Source: JAJCYX01 sp965243825
GTDB lineage: Bacteria; Chloroflexota; Dehalococcoidia; Lucifugimonadales; Lucifugimonadaceae
Direction: 5' to 3'
NCBI GenBank assembly: GCA_965243825.1
Contig: CBDEVT010000001.1
Location: forward strand, 1,860,001-1,924,000
Length of the DNA: 64,000 bases
Below are positions 1 to 8,513 of this stretch, in pieces; position 1 is the first letter of the stretch, and each line of letters starts with the position of its first letter. The notes below the pieces were generated by a model. It was given only the letters and a program-made list of their open reading frames with translations. It was not told the DNA's origin and did not search any database. The position numbers were made by a program, and so were the translations under genes.

Positions 1-421
1 ATTGACTCATTGAATTCCCTATGGCCATCACAACACGCGAGAAGATGAGCAATCCAAAGGCTGGTGCGAGAGCGGTAAAGATTGCTCCGCCTGCAAAGAA
101 GATCAGCCCGATCATGTGGACTTTTTTGCGTCCGATGATGTCGGCCAGGCGTCCCATTGGCATCATCAGTGCACTGATCGTTAGTGCCTGCGCTATAACG
201 ACCCACGCTACAGTTCGCAGGGTCACGCCGAAATCATCAGCAATGGATTCGAGCGCGACGAACACCATGGACATGCTCATGACCATGGTGAAGAACGAAA
301 TACCTATCGCGCCGAACGCCCTCCATTTGTTGGCATAAGTGGCATCCTGGGGTGTTCTTGTTCCAGTGCCGGGCGCTGAAGAAGAGGGTCTTCGGTCAGG
401 TTTGCTGTCGGACGCGCTCAA
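1..421 (-). CDS. MFS transporter, N-terminal part (runs off the window)
   Basis: Reading leftwards, the frame encodes a short polar N-terminus rich in Ser, Pro and Arg, then a hydrophobic helix and a stretch containing MGRLADIIGRKK. That is the conserved MFS loop 2-3 motif A (G-x-L-x-D-x-x-G-R-[KR]). It is therefore the first third of a major facilitator transporter, possibly of the 14-helix drug-efflux type; the substrate cannot be told. No ATG begins the frame after the upstream stop; the best start is TTG at 421, which is weakly supported. The gene lies just downstream of another MFS gene on the same strand, so the two may be co-transcribed. Confidence 0.8.
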   Translation of the reverse strand, partial: MSASDSKPDRRPSSSAPGTGTRTPQDATYANKWRAFGAIGISFFTMVMSMSMVFVALESIADDFGVTLRTVAWVVIAQALTISALMMPMGRLADIIGRKKVHMIGLIFFAGGAIFTALAPAFGLLIFSRVVMAIGNSMSQ

Positions 422-472
422 ACGTTGATCCGACTGGATGTCGATATCGAAATCGCTAACATTCGCCGAATA

Positions 473-1723
473 CTACTCCTGAACCGATTCGTCAGTGATC
501 ACGCTCCCACTTTCTTTCCCACGCGGAAGTCCCACCAGCAGGACTATCGGACTCGCCAGTAAAAACCACAGAGCCGCTTGCAGACCAATCGCACCTGCAA
601 GTGCTCCGATTGCCAGTGGCATCGTGCTGCCGACAACACTTGCAACAGCGGTGACAGCAACCACACTTCCACTTCGTCCCGGTAGCTCCGAGTACAGGCG
701 AGCCTGGAGAATCGAATACCAGCCAGCGTTCAGAAATCCAAGCAAACCGAGCAATATCAACTTCGGTCCTATTCCAGGGACTATCAGGAAAGCTGGGAAT
801 ACGAGCGTGGTTAACAGTGCACTGACTCTCAGGTACGAGATCCCTGGAACGCGTTCCAACAGTGGAATCACCGCAAAGTCCCCTAACAGCCCGACCACCG
901 TCCAGACGGTGACAGCCAACGCTGCCTGTGTAGGACTGGCGTCCACAACGTCGACGAAATAAAGTGCCAGAAAGCCGATCAACACCGCGTACATTAAATC
1001 GGCCAGCTCAAGCAGACCCAGCCAACGTAAAACCCGCCTTCGCCGAATCAATCTCACAGAAGCGATGAAGGCCGCCCTGAATGATTCTCGTTCTCTCTCC
1101 GCTGACGCTCCAACTTCTGGTAACCCAATTCTCGCCACCACAGCCGTGATTACCACAGCCAGAGTTCCAGCCGCGGCGAAGAGCACCCGCCAATCAACTC
1201 CGACCAACGCACCTCCGGCTACTGCCAGGGATCCGAGCACTACGCCGACAGAACCCGCGAAAGTCCAACGCGCCATGTTTTGTTCTCGTCGGGTGGGATC
1301 ACGGTCCATTAATGAGGCCTGTGACAGCGAAACGAAGGCTCCTGATGCTGGGTATAGAACGACTGTTGCCAGTAAGAGGACTGCAAACGAAGGGAATCCG
1401 GCGGTCACCAGGAGAGCGACTCCAAACAGGACTCCACCGAGGATGATCAGCTTTCGTCGGTGACCGATGTCGGCCAACACGCCGATAGCAATTTCAACGA
1501 CTGCCGAAGTGAAACCCGGGAGTGCGAAAATCAGACCAATCTGTACGTACGTCAGTGTGAGATCGTCTCTGAGCTGTGGCCATGCCGCTTCGCGTAATCC
1601 AAACGTGAACTCGTCTGTGAACTCGATGGTCAGTAGTACGAAAACAGCCGCAGGAGCGGTGAGAACCGCACGGTTTCTCAACAGGTGTGCACAATCGATA
1701 AGACGGAATATTTTGGACATCAA
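473..1723 (-). CDS. MFS transporter
   Basis: A 416-residue protein of about 12 hydrophobic segments, the normal size of a 12-helix MFS carrier in the cytoplasmic membrane. Motif A is present in loop 2-3 as GVLADIGHRRK (near residue 82). Two six-helix halves are separated by a charged loop around residues 205-220 (ASAERERESFRAA). The substrate is unknown; the family moves small solutes or drugs by proton coupling. The frame ends 52 bases before the start proposed for the next MFS gene, and the two probably form a pair. A second Met follows the first, so the start may be one codon later. Confidence 0.9.
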   Translation of the reverse strand: MMSKIFRLIDCAHLLRNRAVLTAPAAVFVLLTIEFTDEFTFGLREAAWPQLRDDLTLTYVQIGLIFALPGFTSAVVEIAIGVLADIGHRRKLIILGGVLFGVALLVTAGFPSFAVLLLATVVLYPASGAFVSLSQASLMDRDPTRREQNMARWTFAGSVGVVLGSLAVAGGALVGVDWRVLFAAAGTLAVVITAVVARIGLPEVGASAERERESFRAAFIASVRLIRRRRVLRWLGLLELADLMYAVLIGFLALYFVDVVDASPTQAALAVTVWTVVGLLGDFAVIPLLERVPGISYLRVSALLTTLVFPAFLIVPGIGPKLILLGLLGFLNAGWYSILQARLYSELPGRSGSVVAVTAVASVVGSTMPLAIGALAGAIGLQAALWFLLASPIVLLVGLPRGKESGSVITDESVQE

Positions 1724-1942
1724 CCTCTCCAGTTCAATGAATCGAACTTCGTAGCGATTCAGTTATGGAGGGGCGCGTGATGCCTTCTGCTTAAGCCTGG
1801 TCTTTATCCGGACGCGCGAGCAACCGGCGTCCGAACCGGGCGCCTGATCAGGGAACCATGAAGGTCGACTGGATCAACAGGGAGGTTGGTCAGAAGCGAA
1901 AGTCATGATGGTTCAGTATGTCAGAAAGATCATCTCGAACCG

Positions 1943-2932
1943 TTAGTGCGCTTTGAACAGCGACTTATCGGTGACGGCTTCAATTAATGATTGGATGTAT
2001 CCAGTTGAGAACGCCCTTGCACGGTGTCCGTAGCCGCTGTCACCTGCAACTATTGGTGCATGGTCATCCATGAAGAAGCCATCAAAGCCATTCTCGGCAT
2101 AGATACGCATTGCTCGGTACATGTCCACGTAGCCGGTATTAATCATCTCTTCGTGGAACTTCGGCACGGTGCCTGACACATTGCGGAAGTGGACATAAAC
2201 GACCCGCTTCCGCTTCACCAGATACTCGATCATGTTGTAGATCGAGTTTTCACCGTCACCGTCTGCGCCTTCCATCTGTGAGAACGATCCCTGGCAGAGC
2301 AGCACTGAATTCGCCGGGCTATCAACAATGTCAATCAAACGTTTGTAGCCTTCGAAGTTGTGGACCAACTGCGGGACGCCAGCAATTTCCGGCATCGGTG
2401 GGTCAACCGGATGAATTCCGATGCGTACACCATTTTCTTCAGCGACCGGGGTGATCGTTTTTACCCAGGTCTCAAGGCATTCCCATGCGCGCTCAAGTGA
2501 GAAGTCCCATTCGAGGATGTTCGGCCAGTCTTCGACCGCTGCATCGTAGGCGGTTCCTTTCGCTCCGGCTCGTATCTCTTCGAACCCGGTTCGATAGAAG
2601 CGCGGGTAGCGCCAACTCATCGTGTAGATCGGGATGCCCGCTCGACCGATGTTCCTGATCGTGTGAACCATGTTCTCAAGCTGTTCGTCGAACCGAGGGC
2701 CACCTGCGATGACGTGGTGCCGCATGTCGATAGGAGTGTTTTCTATGGCAGTTAGCTTAAGTCCGTACTCTTCAACTTGATTTTTCAGCGCTACCAGGTC
2801 AACAAGCTCCCATCGTCCTTTCTTTACGGGAACCGGGGGAGTGTTGATTACGACATCTTGAATTCCGAGTTGGGCGGCGAATCGCAAGAACTCTCTGTCA
2901 GCCGCTCCGCCCTTACCGAGACCGATTCTCAT
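1943..2932 (-). CDS. UxuA-like TIM-barrel enzyme (mannonate dehydratase family)
   Basis: A 329-residue protein with the metal-site segments of the mannonate dehydratase/xylose-isomerase-like TIM-barrel family in order: IHPVDPPMP (173-181), CQGSFSQ (213-219), VHFRNVSG (247-254) and DDHAP near 289. UxuA dehydrates D-mannonate to 2-keto-3-deoxygluconate. Here the usual R-P-D-H-G motif is replaced by M-D-D-H-A, so the substrate is probably another sugar acid or related compound. The protein is shorter than E. coli UxuA (about 394). It lies 53 bases after a paralogue on the same strand, suggesting one catabolic operon with two related enzymes. Confidence 0.8.
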   Translation of the reverse strand: MRIGLGKGGAADREFLRFAAQLGIQDVVINTPPVPVKKGRWELVDLVALKNQVEEYGLKLTAIENTPIDMRHHVIAGGPRFDEQLENMVHTIRNIGRAGIPIYTMSWRYPRFYRTGFEEIRAGAKGTAYDAAVEDWPNILEWDFSLERAWECLETWVKTITPVAEENGVRIGIHPVDPPMPEIAGVPQLVHNFEGYKRLIDIVDSPANSVLLCQGSFSQMEGADGDGENSIYNMIEYLVKRKRVVYVHFRNVSGTVPKFHEEMINTGYVDMYRAMRIYAENGFDGFFMDDHAPIVAGDSGYGHRARAFSTGYIQSLIEAVTDKSLFKAH

Positions 2933-2985
2933 ATGTTTTCTTTGCCTTTCGAACTGGTATTCGTTATCGCAAGAAGAGGGAGTAA

Positions 2986-3996
2986 CTACCGCTCAACCGG
3001 TCCGCCGTACCCGGTTTCTTTTTGAACACTCTCGATCAGGCCCTGTATGTAGCCCTGGGCGAACAGACGTGAGCGATACCCGCCGAGGTTGCCGGGGAAC
3101 GGAGTGTCGTCCAGCATGATCGGGCAGTGATCATCTATGAACGTGCCCGTGTATCCAGCGTCGCGGTAGGTCCGCATCGCTCGCTTCATGTCGACGTAGC
3201 CGTTGTTTATGAACTCTTCATTGAACTTTGGCGCCTTGCCCGACACGTTGCGGAAGTGCACGTACAACACTTTGTTGCGGGACGCAAAGTACTCGATCAT
3301 TTCGTAAATGTCTTCGCCGGGCATCTCCGAGAAAGTTCCCTGGCAGAACTCGATGCAGTTGTACTCGGACGGGACGATTTCGATCAGTCGTTTGAATGCG
3401 TCGAAGTTTCTGAACAGGCCTGGTACGCCAGCACGTTGCGGGACTGGAGGATCTTCTGGATGAATGCCGCAGCGAATTCCGACTTCTTCAGCGACCGGAG
3501 TGAGCGCCTTAATCCAGTACTCAAGCGCTGACCACATCGTGTCCTCGTCCATCTCGCGTCCGAACGTTTGAGGTCTGCGATCCTGCTCCCAATCCCAGTC
3601 GTAGCCGGTCGCCATCGCGCCGCCACGGATATAGGTCGGATAGGCACGGCCCCATGAGTTCGGCATCCAGTTGTAGCCCCAGATTGGGATACCGGCATTG
3701 CCCATGTCTCGAACTTCGCCAAGGAGCTCTTCGATTAGTTCGTCCTGCTTGGGGCCTCCGAAGATCACATCGTCGTATTTTCTATGTGGAGAGAACCCAC
3801 CTTCAATTGCGACGATTTTCAGGCCGAATGACTCAATCCGCATGCGAAGTGCGACGTAGTCCGAAAAGTCTTTCCGTGGCTTGTTGTGTCCGGGTGTTCC
3901 CGGGCCTGAATAGACGACGATGTTCTTGATACCGAACTGTGCGGCTGTCTGCAGCACCTCGTCGTTCGGGTCAGAGATTGCGACAGCAGGTTCCAT
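2986..3996 (-). CDS. UxuA-like TIM-barrel enzyme, paralogue
   Basis: A 336-residue paralogue of the downstream gene. It shares GIHPEDPPVP (178-187), FCQGTFSE (217-224), VHFRNVSGKAPKF (246-258) and the IDDHCP segment near residue 288. The His, Cys, His and Asp-His positions that bind metal in the mannonate dehydratase family are all kept. The family acts in cytosolic hexuronate breakdown, but the altered last motif (DDHCP in place of RPDHG) argues that the exact reaction is not settled. The tandem arrangement suggests local duplication followed by divergence. Confidence 0.8.
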   Translation of the reverse strand: MEPAVAISDPNDEVLQTAAQFGIKNIVVYSGPGTPGHNKPRKDFSDYVALRMRIESFGLKIVAIEGGFSPHRKYDDVIFGGPKQDELIEELLGEVRDMGNAGIPIWGYNWMPNSWGRAYPTYIRGGAMATGYDWDWEQDRRPQTFGREMDEDTMWSALEYWIKALTPVAEEVGIRCGIHPEDPPVPQRAGVPGLFRNFDAFKRLIEIVPSEYNCIEFCQGTFSEMPGEDIYEMIEYFASRNKVLYVHFRNVSGKAPKFNEEFINNGYVDMKRAMRTYRDAGYTGTFIDDHCPIMLDDTPFPGNLGGYRSRLFAQGYIQGLIESVQKETGYGGPVER

Positions 3997-4159
3997 AGTT
4001 GTTCTCGGTTAGGTGAAGATTCAATGGGCGGGCGAGAATTGAGGCAACGTGTTCACGCGGTGGCGAAGCGCCGGAAGTATAGCCGACGAATTTGTTGTCA
4101 GGACCACCAACCAATGCCTGAGCCAGAGCAAAACAAGCCGAGGAATGCTTGTTTCATGC

Positions 4160-4480
4160 TCACTCCTGGAATTTAGCCGGAGTGAGCATCTCCATAAACT
4201 CAATTCGCTGACTCTCGATGAGTTTTCGAACCTCAGCTCCAAGTTCAAGGGCAGCCTTGGGCAGAACATGGCCTTCTCTCGATGGCGTTTCGAGGCGCTC
4301 GTCGGTCCACTCGAGACAAACGACATCCTGCTCACCTGGAAGGGTGTATCCGTTGTACGAAACTCTGAATTCGCTGCGCTGACCTGCTTCGTGGTATGCA
4401 GAAGCCTGCTTATGTACCAGAGTGGCCACTCTTCGGGCTTCACCCGGTTTCGTCTTGTACCAACGCCTTACTACATACAT
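4160..4480 (-). CDS. Small ABM/NIPSNAP-like protein
   Basis: A 106-residue protein starting MYVVRRWYKTKPGEARRV. ATG at 4480 is preferred over upstream in-frame codons because GGAG lies about 7 bases before it. The N-terminal strand and the spacing of strands and helices fit a dimeric alpha/beta barrel of the antibiotic-biosynthesis-monooxygenase/NIPSNAP type, small enzymes or binding proteins without cofactor. This is fold-level recognition only; no catalytic residues can be assigned. It is preceded and followed by non-coding sequence and seems to be a single-gene unit. Confidence 0.55.
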   Translation of the reverse strand: MYVVRRWYKTKPGEARRVATLVHKQASAYHEAGQRSEFRVSYNGYTLPGEQDVVCLEWTDERLETPSREGHVLPKAALELGAEVRKLIESQRIEFMEMLTPAKFQE

Positions 4481-4698
4481 GCTTAGCTCCAAATTGCGCG
4501 TGTTGTGGAGCCGGTATCGTAGCAGTGGTCGCAAGCGAGGTGAACGGGTAGATAACGGGCTGGCTATCAAGTGCTAGGTGAGGCGGCGTTGTGGCACTGT
4601 AGGAGTTAATTCTCGTTAGGGAACCCAATACCGAACCAACACCTTCACCTAACTGAAAATCCGCACGAGAAGGCCGAGTTCCAAGTTAGTGTTAAGAG

Positions 4699-4837
4699 AC
4701 CGGCACGGCCCTCCTCACAACTGACCGCCTGCAGTCCCATCGGCAAGTCAATCAAGGCCGTGCCGGTTCATATTTCCAGCCTACGCTACTTAGCGTTTAT
4801 GCCTATGGGGCAGCCCGCATAAGTCCTGTGGCTGCCC
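4699..4837. other. Intergenic triple-hairpin element
   Basis: Three inverted repeats stand in a row between two leftward genes. The first has perfect 12-bp arms accggcacggcc (4699-4710) and ggccgtgccggt (4756-4767), with weaker inner pairing in the loop. The second is acgcta-ct-tagcgt (4783-4796). The third has 8-bp arms gggcagcc (4808-4815) and ggctgccc (4830-4837). No long T run follows any of them on either strand, so they are not plain terminators. It could be a small structured RNA, a dispersed repeat, or structured 3' sequence of the SRPBCC gene. Confidence 0.5.
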
Positions 4838-4867
4838 GACAAGGTGAAGATCGTTCGGCTACGTTGG

Positions 4868-5308
4868 TCAGCCAGACTCAGCAGTACTTTCGGCACCACC
4901 TTCAACTTCGGCCTTAAGACCTCTTGCGAACCTTACGAACGATGGGTGAAGGTCGGGGATCATTCGGCCAAAAAGCGGTGAAAGAGGTCCGCTGAAAACT
5001 TCGTTCAGCGAGAAGTGCACCTGTCCCTCGGACTCTGTAAGTTCAAAAGTTCGAACACCTTTGAACAGCCCAAGCGGGATACCACTTTTCCAGACCATCT
5101 TTCTGTTCGGCTCCAGTTCAGCCACCGTGACAGTAAATGCGCGCTTCGAGAGAGTCGTATGTAGAACAAGCTTCTCCTCGAGACCGATAGAACCTTCAAT
5201 CGAGTTCATGTTGGGATCCCAATCCGGGTAAGCCTCTGCGTTCGTGAGAACTTTCCAGACATCTTCTGAGGAGCCATTGATATCTATCGAAGCTTCGAAT
5301 CGTTTCAT
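4868..5308 (-). CDS. SRPBCC (START/Bet v 1-like) family protein
   Basis: A 146-residue protein with the classic start of bacterial SRPBCC/polyketide-cyclase-like proteins: a first strand with charged ends, then SSEDVWKVLTNAEAYPDWDPNM. A central segment reads RKMVWKSGIPLGLF and the C-terminal helix (FVRFARGLKAEV) would close the hydrophobic pocket. The fold binds lipids or other hydrophobic ligands, or acts as a cyclase; no specific ligand can be named. It is divergent from the metallo-hydrolase gene across about 200 bases, and downstream of it lies the triple-hairpin element. Confidence 0.75.
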   Translation of the reverse strand: MKRFEASIDINGSSEDVWKVLTNAEAYPDWDPNMNSIEGSIGLEEKLVLHTTLSKRAFTVTVAELEPNRKMVWKSGIPLGLFKGVRTFELTESEGQVHFSLNEVFSGPLSPLFGRMIPDLHPSFVRFARGLKAEVEGGAESTAESG

Positions 5309-5515
5309 CGCGACTATCCCTTCACTATGGGCGTAAATACGCTTGGATCCCGTCCAGAGTCTACATTGATGGGCCGGACGCCTCTCAGTTTGAGATTGTC
5401 TACCGATGGAGGTCTTGCATAGGAGCTGCTTCGGCTGATTGGCACCTCTTGTTGAGTAGAATTGCAGGAACCCCGGAGTTCGATTACAGCCAGTTCTCTA
5501 GATGGAACACTTCTG

Positions 5516-6358
5516 ATGACAACTGAATATCGAGTCGGCGATTACCTGGTTTCTCTCGTCGACGATCACTTAGGGACGCCGCGGGATAAGCGCGTCGTAT
5601 ACCCAGAGGTGCCAGAGTCAGCGTGGGAGCAGTACCGAAAGATTGGTCTAAATGAGAATGGTGAATTCCAGGCTCAATGGCGCGGGCACCTTATTCGAAG
5701 ATCTGATGGCAGCGGGCCGGTCATCCTAGTCGATACAGGAATGGGGTCCGGTCCGCACGAGCACACCGGTGAGCAGGGTGAACTAATTGACAACCTCAGT
5801 CGACTGAGTGTCCGACCGGAACAGATTGACTCAGTGGTAACGACTCACTGTCATGGTGATCACATTGGATGGAACATCACCTGGAATGGAGAACAAGCGC
5901 GACCGACGTTCTCATCAGCGACCTATCACATCTCGAGAAACGATTGGGATCACTACTCGCGTGCCGAGAACCCGAATGAGGCCTTTGACAGGCAAGTACT
6001 GCCGTTGGATGAGTTAGGCGTGCTTGAACTGGTCTCGGGCGAGAAAGAACTTGCCCCTGGTGTCACCACAGTTCCCACCAATGGTCATACACCTGGTCAC
6101 CAGTGCGTAAAAATCGAGAGCAGGGGAGAAGTTGGTGTAATCACTGGCGATCTTTTTCACAACGTCGCCCAGGTGAGTGAGCAGCACTGGTGCCCGACCT
6201 TCGATTGGCGAACGGATCTATCAACCGCGTCGCGTCGTTGGCTGATGTGGAGGGCTCAATCGGAGAACTGGATCGTGTTCAGTGGCCATCTGCCAACGGG
6301 CCGTAGTATCGGCAGAATCGTGCAAAACGATGGTAAGCCGGTATGGGAAGCGGTCTGA
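5516..6358 (+). CDS. Metallo-beta-lactamase-fold hydrolase
   Basis: A 280-residue protein from ATG at 5516 (an in-frame TTG at 5462 would add 18 atypical residues). The zinc motif H-x-H-x-D-H is present as THCHGDHIG (110-118), followed by further ligands in GHTPGHQ, TGDLFHN and SGHLP, so both metal sites look complete. The insert after strand 1 with WRGHLIRR and ILVDTGMG resembles lactonase/AHL-lactonase-like members. It is probably a cytosolic hydrolase of a lactone or ester; the substrate is unknown. A GNAT gene follows 62 bases later on the same strand. Confidence 0.85.
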   Translation: MTTEYRVGDYLVSLVDDHLGTPRDKRVVYPEVPESAWEQYRKIGLNENGEFQAQWRGHLIRRSDGSGPVILVDTGMGSGPHEHTGEQGELIDNLSRLSVRPEQIDSVVTTHCHGDHIGWNITWNGEQARPTFSSATYHISRNDWDHYSRAENPNEAFDRQVLPLDELGVLELVSGEKELAPGVTTVPTNGHTPGHQCVKIESRGEVGVITGDLFHNVAQVSEQHWCPTFDWRTDLSTASRRWLMWRAQSENWIVFSGHLPTGRSIGRIVQNDGKPVWEAV

Positions 6359-6420
6359 GTCCTCCCGTGGTCGTTAGCCTGTTCAGGGCGGCATGTCACG
6401 CAACTATCGGAACGATAACC

Positions 6421-6909
6421 ATGATCGTTACACCAAGAGTTCGATCAGTTTCTAGAGATGACTTGAGTGCGCTTGTACGAGCCCTGGAACCTGATCCAGC
6501 ACGAGAGCAACTGCTACACAGAATTGAGGAAGTAGAGTCAGGTACCCGCTCAATGTTGGTCGCGGTGGTGCGCGATATTGTGGTTGGCACGGTGAGTTTC
6601 CAACATTTTGATGATCAGCCCGTTCGCGTTGTGCGCCTGTTCGCACTTGATGTTGGAATGCGATGGAGACGGAAAGGTGTTGGAAGCATACTTGTAGAGG
6701 CCATCGAGTTACAGGCGGAAAAGCTCGGAGCCAGAAGCGTGTCCCTAGAGGTTGCTGTAGACAATTTGCCTGCCATAGAACTCTATCGGAAGCTTGGTTA
6801 TCGACAAGATGGCGAAGTATTCGTGAACCAGTGGGAAAGGTTCACGAGTTTGGGGCCCGTCACCGTCGAAGAGCCGTCGGTTCGGATGATAAAAACGCTG
6901 GACTGTTAA
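6421..6909 (+). CDS. GNAT-family N-acetyltransferase
   Basis: A 162-residue protein from ATG at 6421, which is favoured over an earlier in-frame ATG at 6343 lying inside the previous gene. The acetyl-CoA loop is visible as RWRRKGVGSILVEA (motif A, R/Q-x-x-G-x-G/A), followed by ARSVSLEVAVDNLPAIELYRKLGY, the usual motif B with N-x-x-A-x-x-L-Y. The acceptor is unknown. Its stop overlaps the stop of the convergent phosphohexomutase by 4 bases (ttaa), leaving no room for a separate terminator. Confidence 0.85.
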   Translation: MIVTPRVRSVSRDDLSALVRALEPDPAREQLLHRIEEVESGTRSMLVAVVRDIVVGTVSFQHFDDQPVRVVRLFALDVGMRWRRKGVGSILVEAIELQAEKLGARSVSLEVAVDNLPAIELYRKLGYRQDGEVFVNQWERFTSLGPVTVEEPSVRMIKTLDC

Positions 6910-8327
6910 ATCCCAAGTAGGCTCTGCAAGTCGGTCAGGATCGCATCGCGCTCTTGATCACTATGAGCCTCCGCGTAAATGCGTGCCAATGGCTCTGTGC
7001 CTGAAAGCCTTGCGACCGCCCACGAACCACCATCAAGTTCGAACCGGACACCATCGCGCCGATCTGCCGAAGTCACGCTAAGTCCTCCGAGGCTGACTGG
7101 CTCGGAGCTCTTAATCGCTTCGCCGATCGATGCCCGTTTAGCATCGTCGAATTGAGCGTCAATTCGCTTGAACGTGTGAGGTCCGGTCAGTTCATGTAGT
7201 TCTGCCAACAACTCGGAAGGTTTCTTGCCCGACATAACCATCGCCTGCAGGTACAACAGTCCACTGAGCGCGCCGTCACGTTCCGGTATGTGGCCTCTGA
7301 AAGCATAACCGCCACTCTCCTCGCCACCCATTACACAGTTGTTGTCTGTCATCGCCGGCCCGACGTATTTGAAGCCAACAGATGTGCGAAAAACCGGCTG
7401 GCCGTACTCAGAACAGATAGCGTCGACCATGTTGCTCATTGTGATTGTGCAGGCAATTCCACCTTCATCGCCACGTCGGCCAAGCAGGTGATGTCCAAGC
7501 AGTGAAAACACCTCTAGCGTCGACTGGTACCTGCCCGTTTCATCCACGATGCCTACTCGGTCAGCGTCTCCGTCAGTGGCGATGCCGACATCGGCCCCCA
7601 ATTCCTTCACAGCGGCCTGGAGTGGTGCGAGGTTGTGCTCGACAGGCTCAGGCTGTGCCATCCCCGGGAAGGCTGGATTAGCTTCGCTTCGGATTTCCAC
7701 AACCTCGATATCTCCACCTTCAAGAACCTTATTCAAGATCCCCGAGCCCGAGCCGTGCATCGAGTCCACAATAACTTTCAGGCCGGTCTTCTTGATTGGA
7801 GAGACATCAACTACTCGCTTAAGCTGCTCAACAAATAGAGGTACGATCTCAATCTTTTCGTAGCTACCAGAGCCGCTTGCGACCGACTCTTGACCACTCA
7901 AGACGGCGGAAACCTTGTCCTCGATCTTCTCGACCATTTCAGGTGGCGCGCTTCCGCCAGCGTCAGACTTAACTTTGAAACCGTTCCATTCGCCGGGGTT
8001 GTGGCTTGCTGTGATCATCACACCAGCCGCCGCATCCTCGCTAACAACTCCGTAGCTACATGCAGGTGTGGGCGCAGGTTCGGAGAACAGCTTCACTGGA
8101 ATATCGTTTGCGGCGATTACCTGAGCCACAACCGCGCCGAACCGGTCTGAGGAGAATCTGGTGTCGAATCCAACAACGACCCCTCGATTCGCTTCACCGG
8201 TCGCTTTCAGATGTGAAGCAACGCCTTGCGCACATGCCTTTACGTTTTCGTATGTGTACTCGTCTGCGATAACGGCGCGCCAGCCGTCTGTACCGAATCG
8301 GATTGAAACAGGGTTCTGCAAAGGCAT
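6906..8327 (-). CDS. Phosphoglucomutase/phosphomannomutase family protein
   Basis: A 473-residue alpha-D-phosphohexomutase. It carries the four family motifs: FGTDGWRA (11-18), the phosphoserine loop TASHNP (Ser108), the metal loop ATDGDADRVG (about 250-259) and the sugar loop GGEESGG, with the C-terminal phosphate loop RLSGTEPLARIY. The reaction is interconversion of hexose 1- and 6-phosphates, feeding sugar-nucleotide synthesis; glucose against mannose specificity cannot be settled by eye. ATG at 8327 is chosen because AAGAGAG precedes it. A GTG or similar start ten codons earlier is possible. Confidence 0.92.
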   Translation of the reverse strand: MPLQNPVSIRFGTDGWRAVIADEYTYENVKACAQGVASHLKATGEANRGVVVGFDTRFSSDRFGAVVAQVIAANDIPVKLFSEPAPTPACSYGVVSEDAAAGVMITASHNPGEWNGFKVKSDAGGSAPPEMVEKIEDKVSAVLSGQESVASGSGSYEKIEIVPLFVEQLKRVVDVSPIKKTGLKVIVDSMHGSGSGILNKVLEGGDIEVVEIRSEANPAFPGMAQPEPVEHNLAPLQAAVKELGADVGIATDGDADRVGIVDETGRYQSTLEVFSLLGHHLLGRRGDEGGIACTITMSNMVDAICSEYGQPVFRTSVGFKYVGPAMTDNNCVMGGEESGGYAFRGHIPERDGALSGLLYLQAMVMSGKKPSELLAELHELTGPHTFKRIDAQFDDAKRASIGEAIKSSEPVSLGGLSVTSADRRDGVRFELDGGSWAVARLSGTEPLARIYAEAHSDQERDAILTDLQSLLGI

Positions 8328-8513
8328 GTGTTCTCTCTTGGCGTGCTGTGGTCTCAATTAGGTAATTGTCTCCGATTGCAATCAATAATGCCCTGTATGT
8401 AATGGTGTGAATTCAGCGTGTCGATAGTCGGGTACTCCCCCAAATTGCGACTCTGCTTAGCAGGGCGTAGGCTCTCATTTTCGAGTTCAAGTAACCATCT
8501 CAAAGGTTTTTCG

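Noticed and set aside
4021..4486. Overlapping open frames on both strands around the ABM-like gene
   Set aside because: They are other-frame readings of the 4160-4480 gene, which alone has a ribosome site and a fold-like sequence.
4699..4837. SRP RNA, 6S RNA or tmRNA
   Set aside because: None of the conserved loops of these RNAs (for example the SRP GGAAGG tetraloop region) is present.
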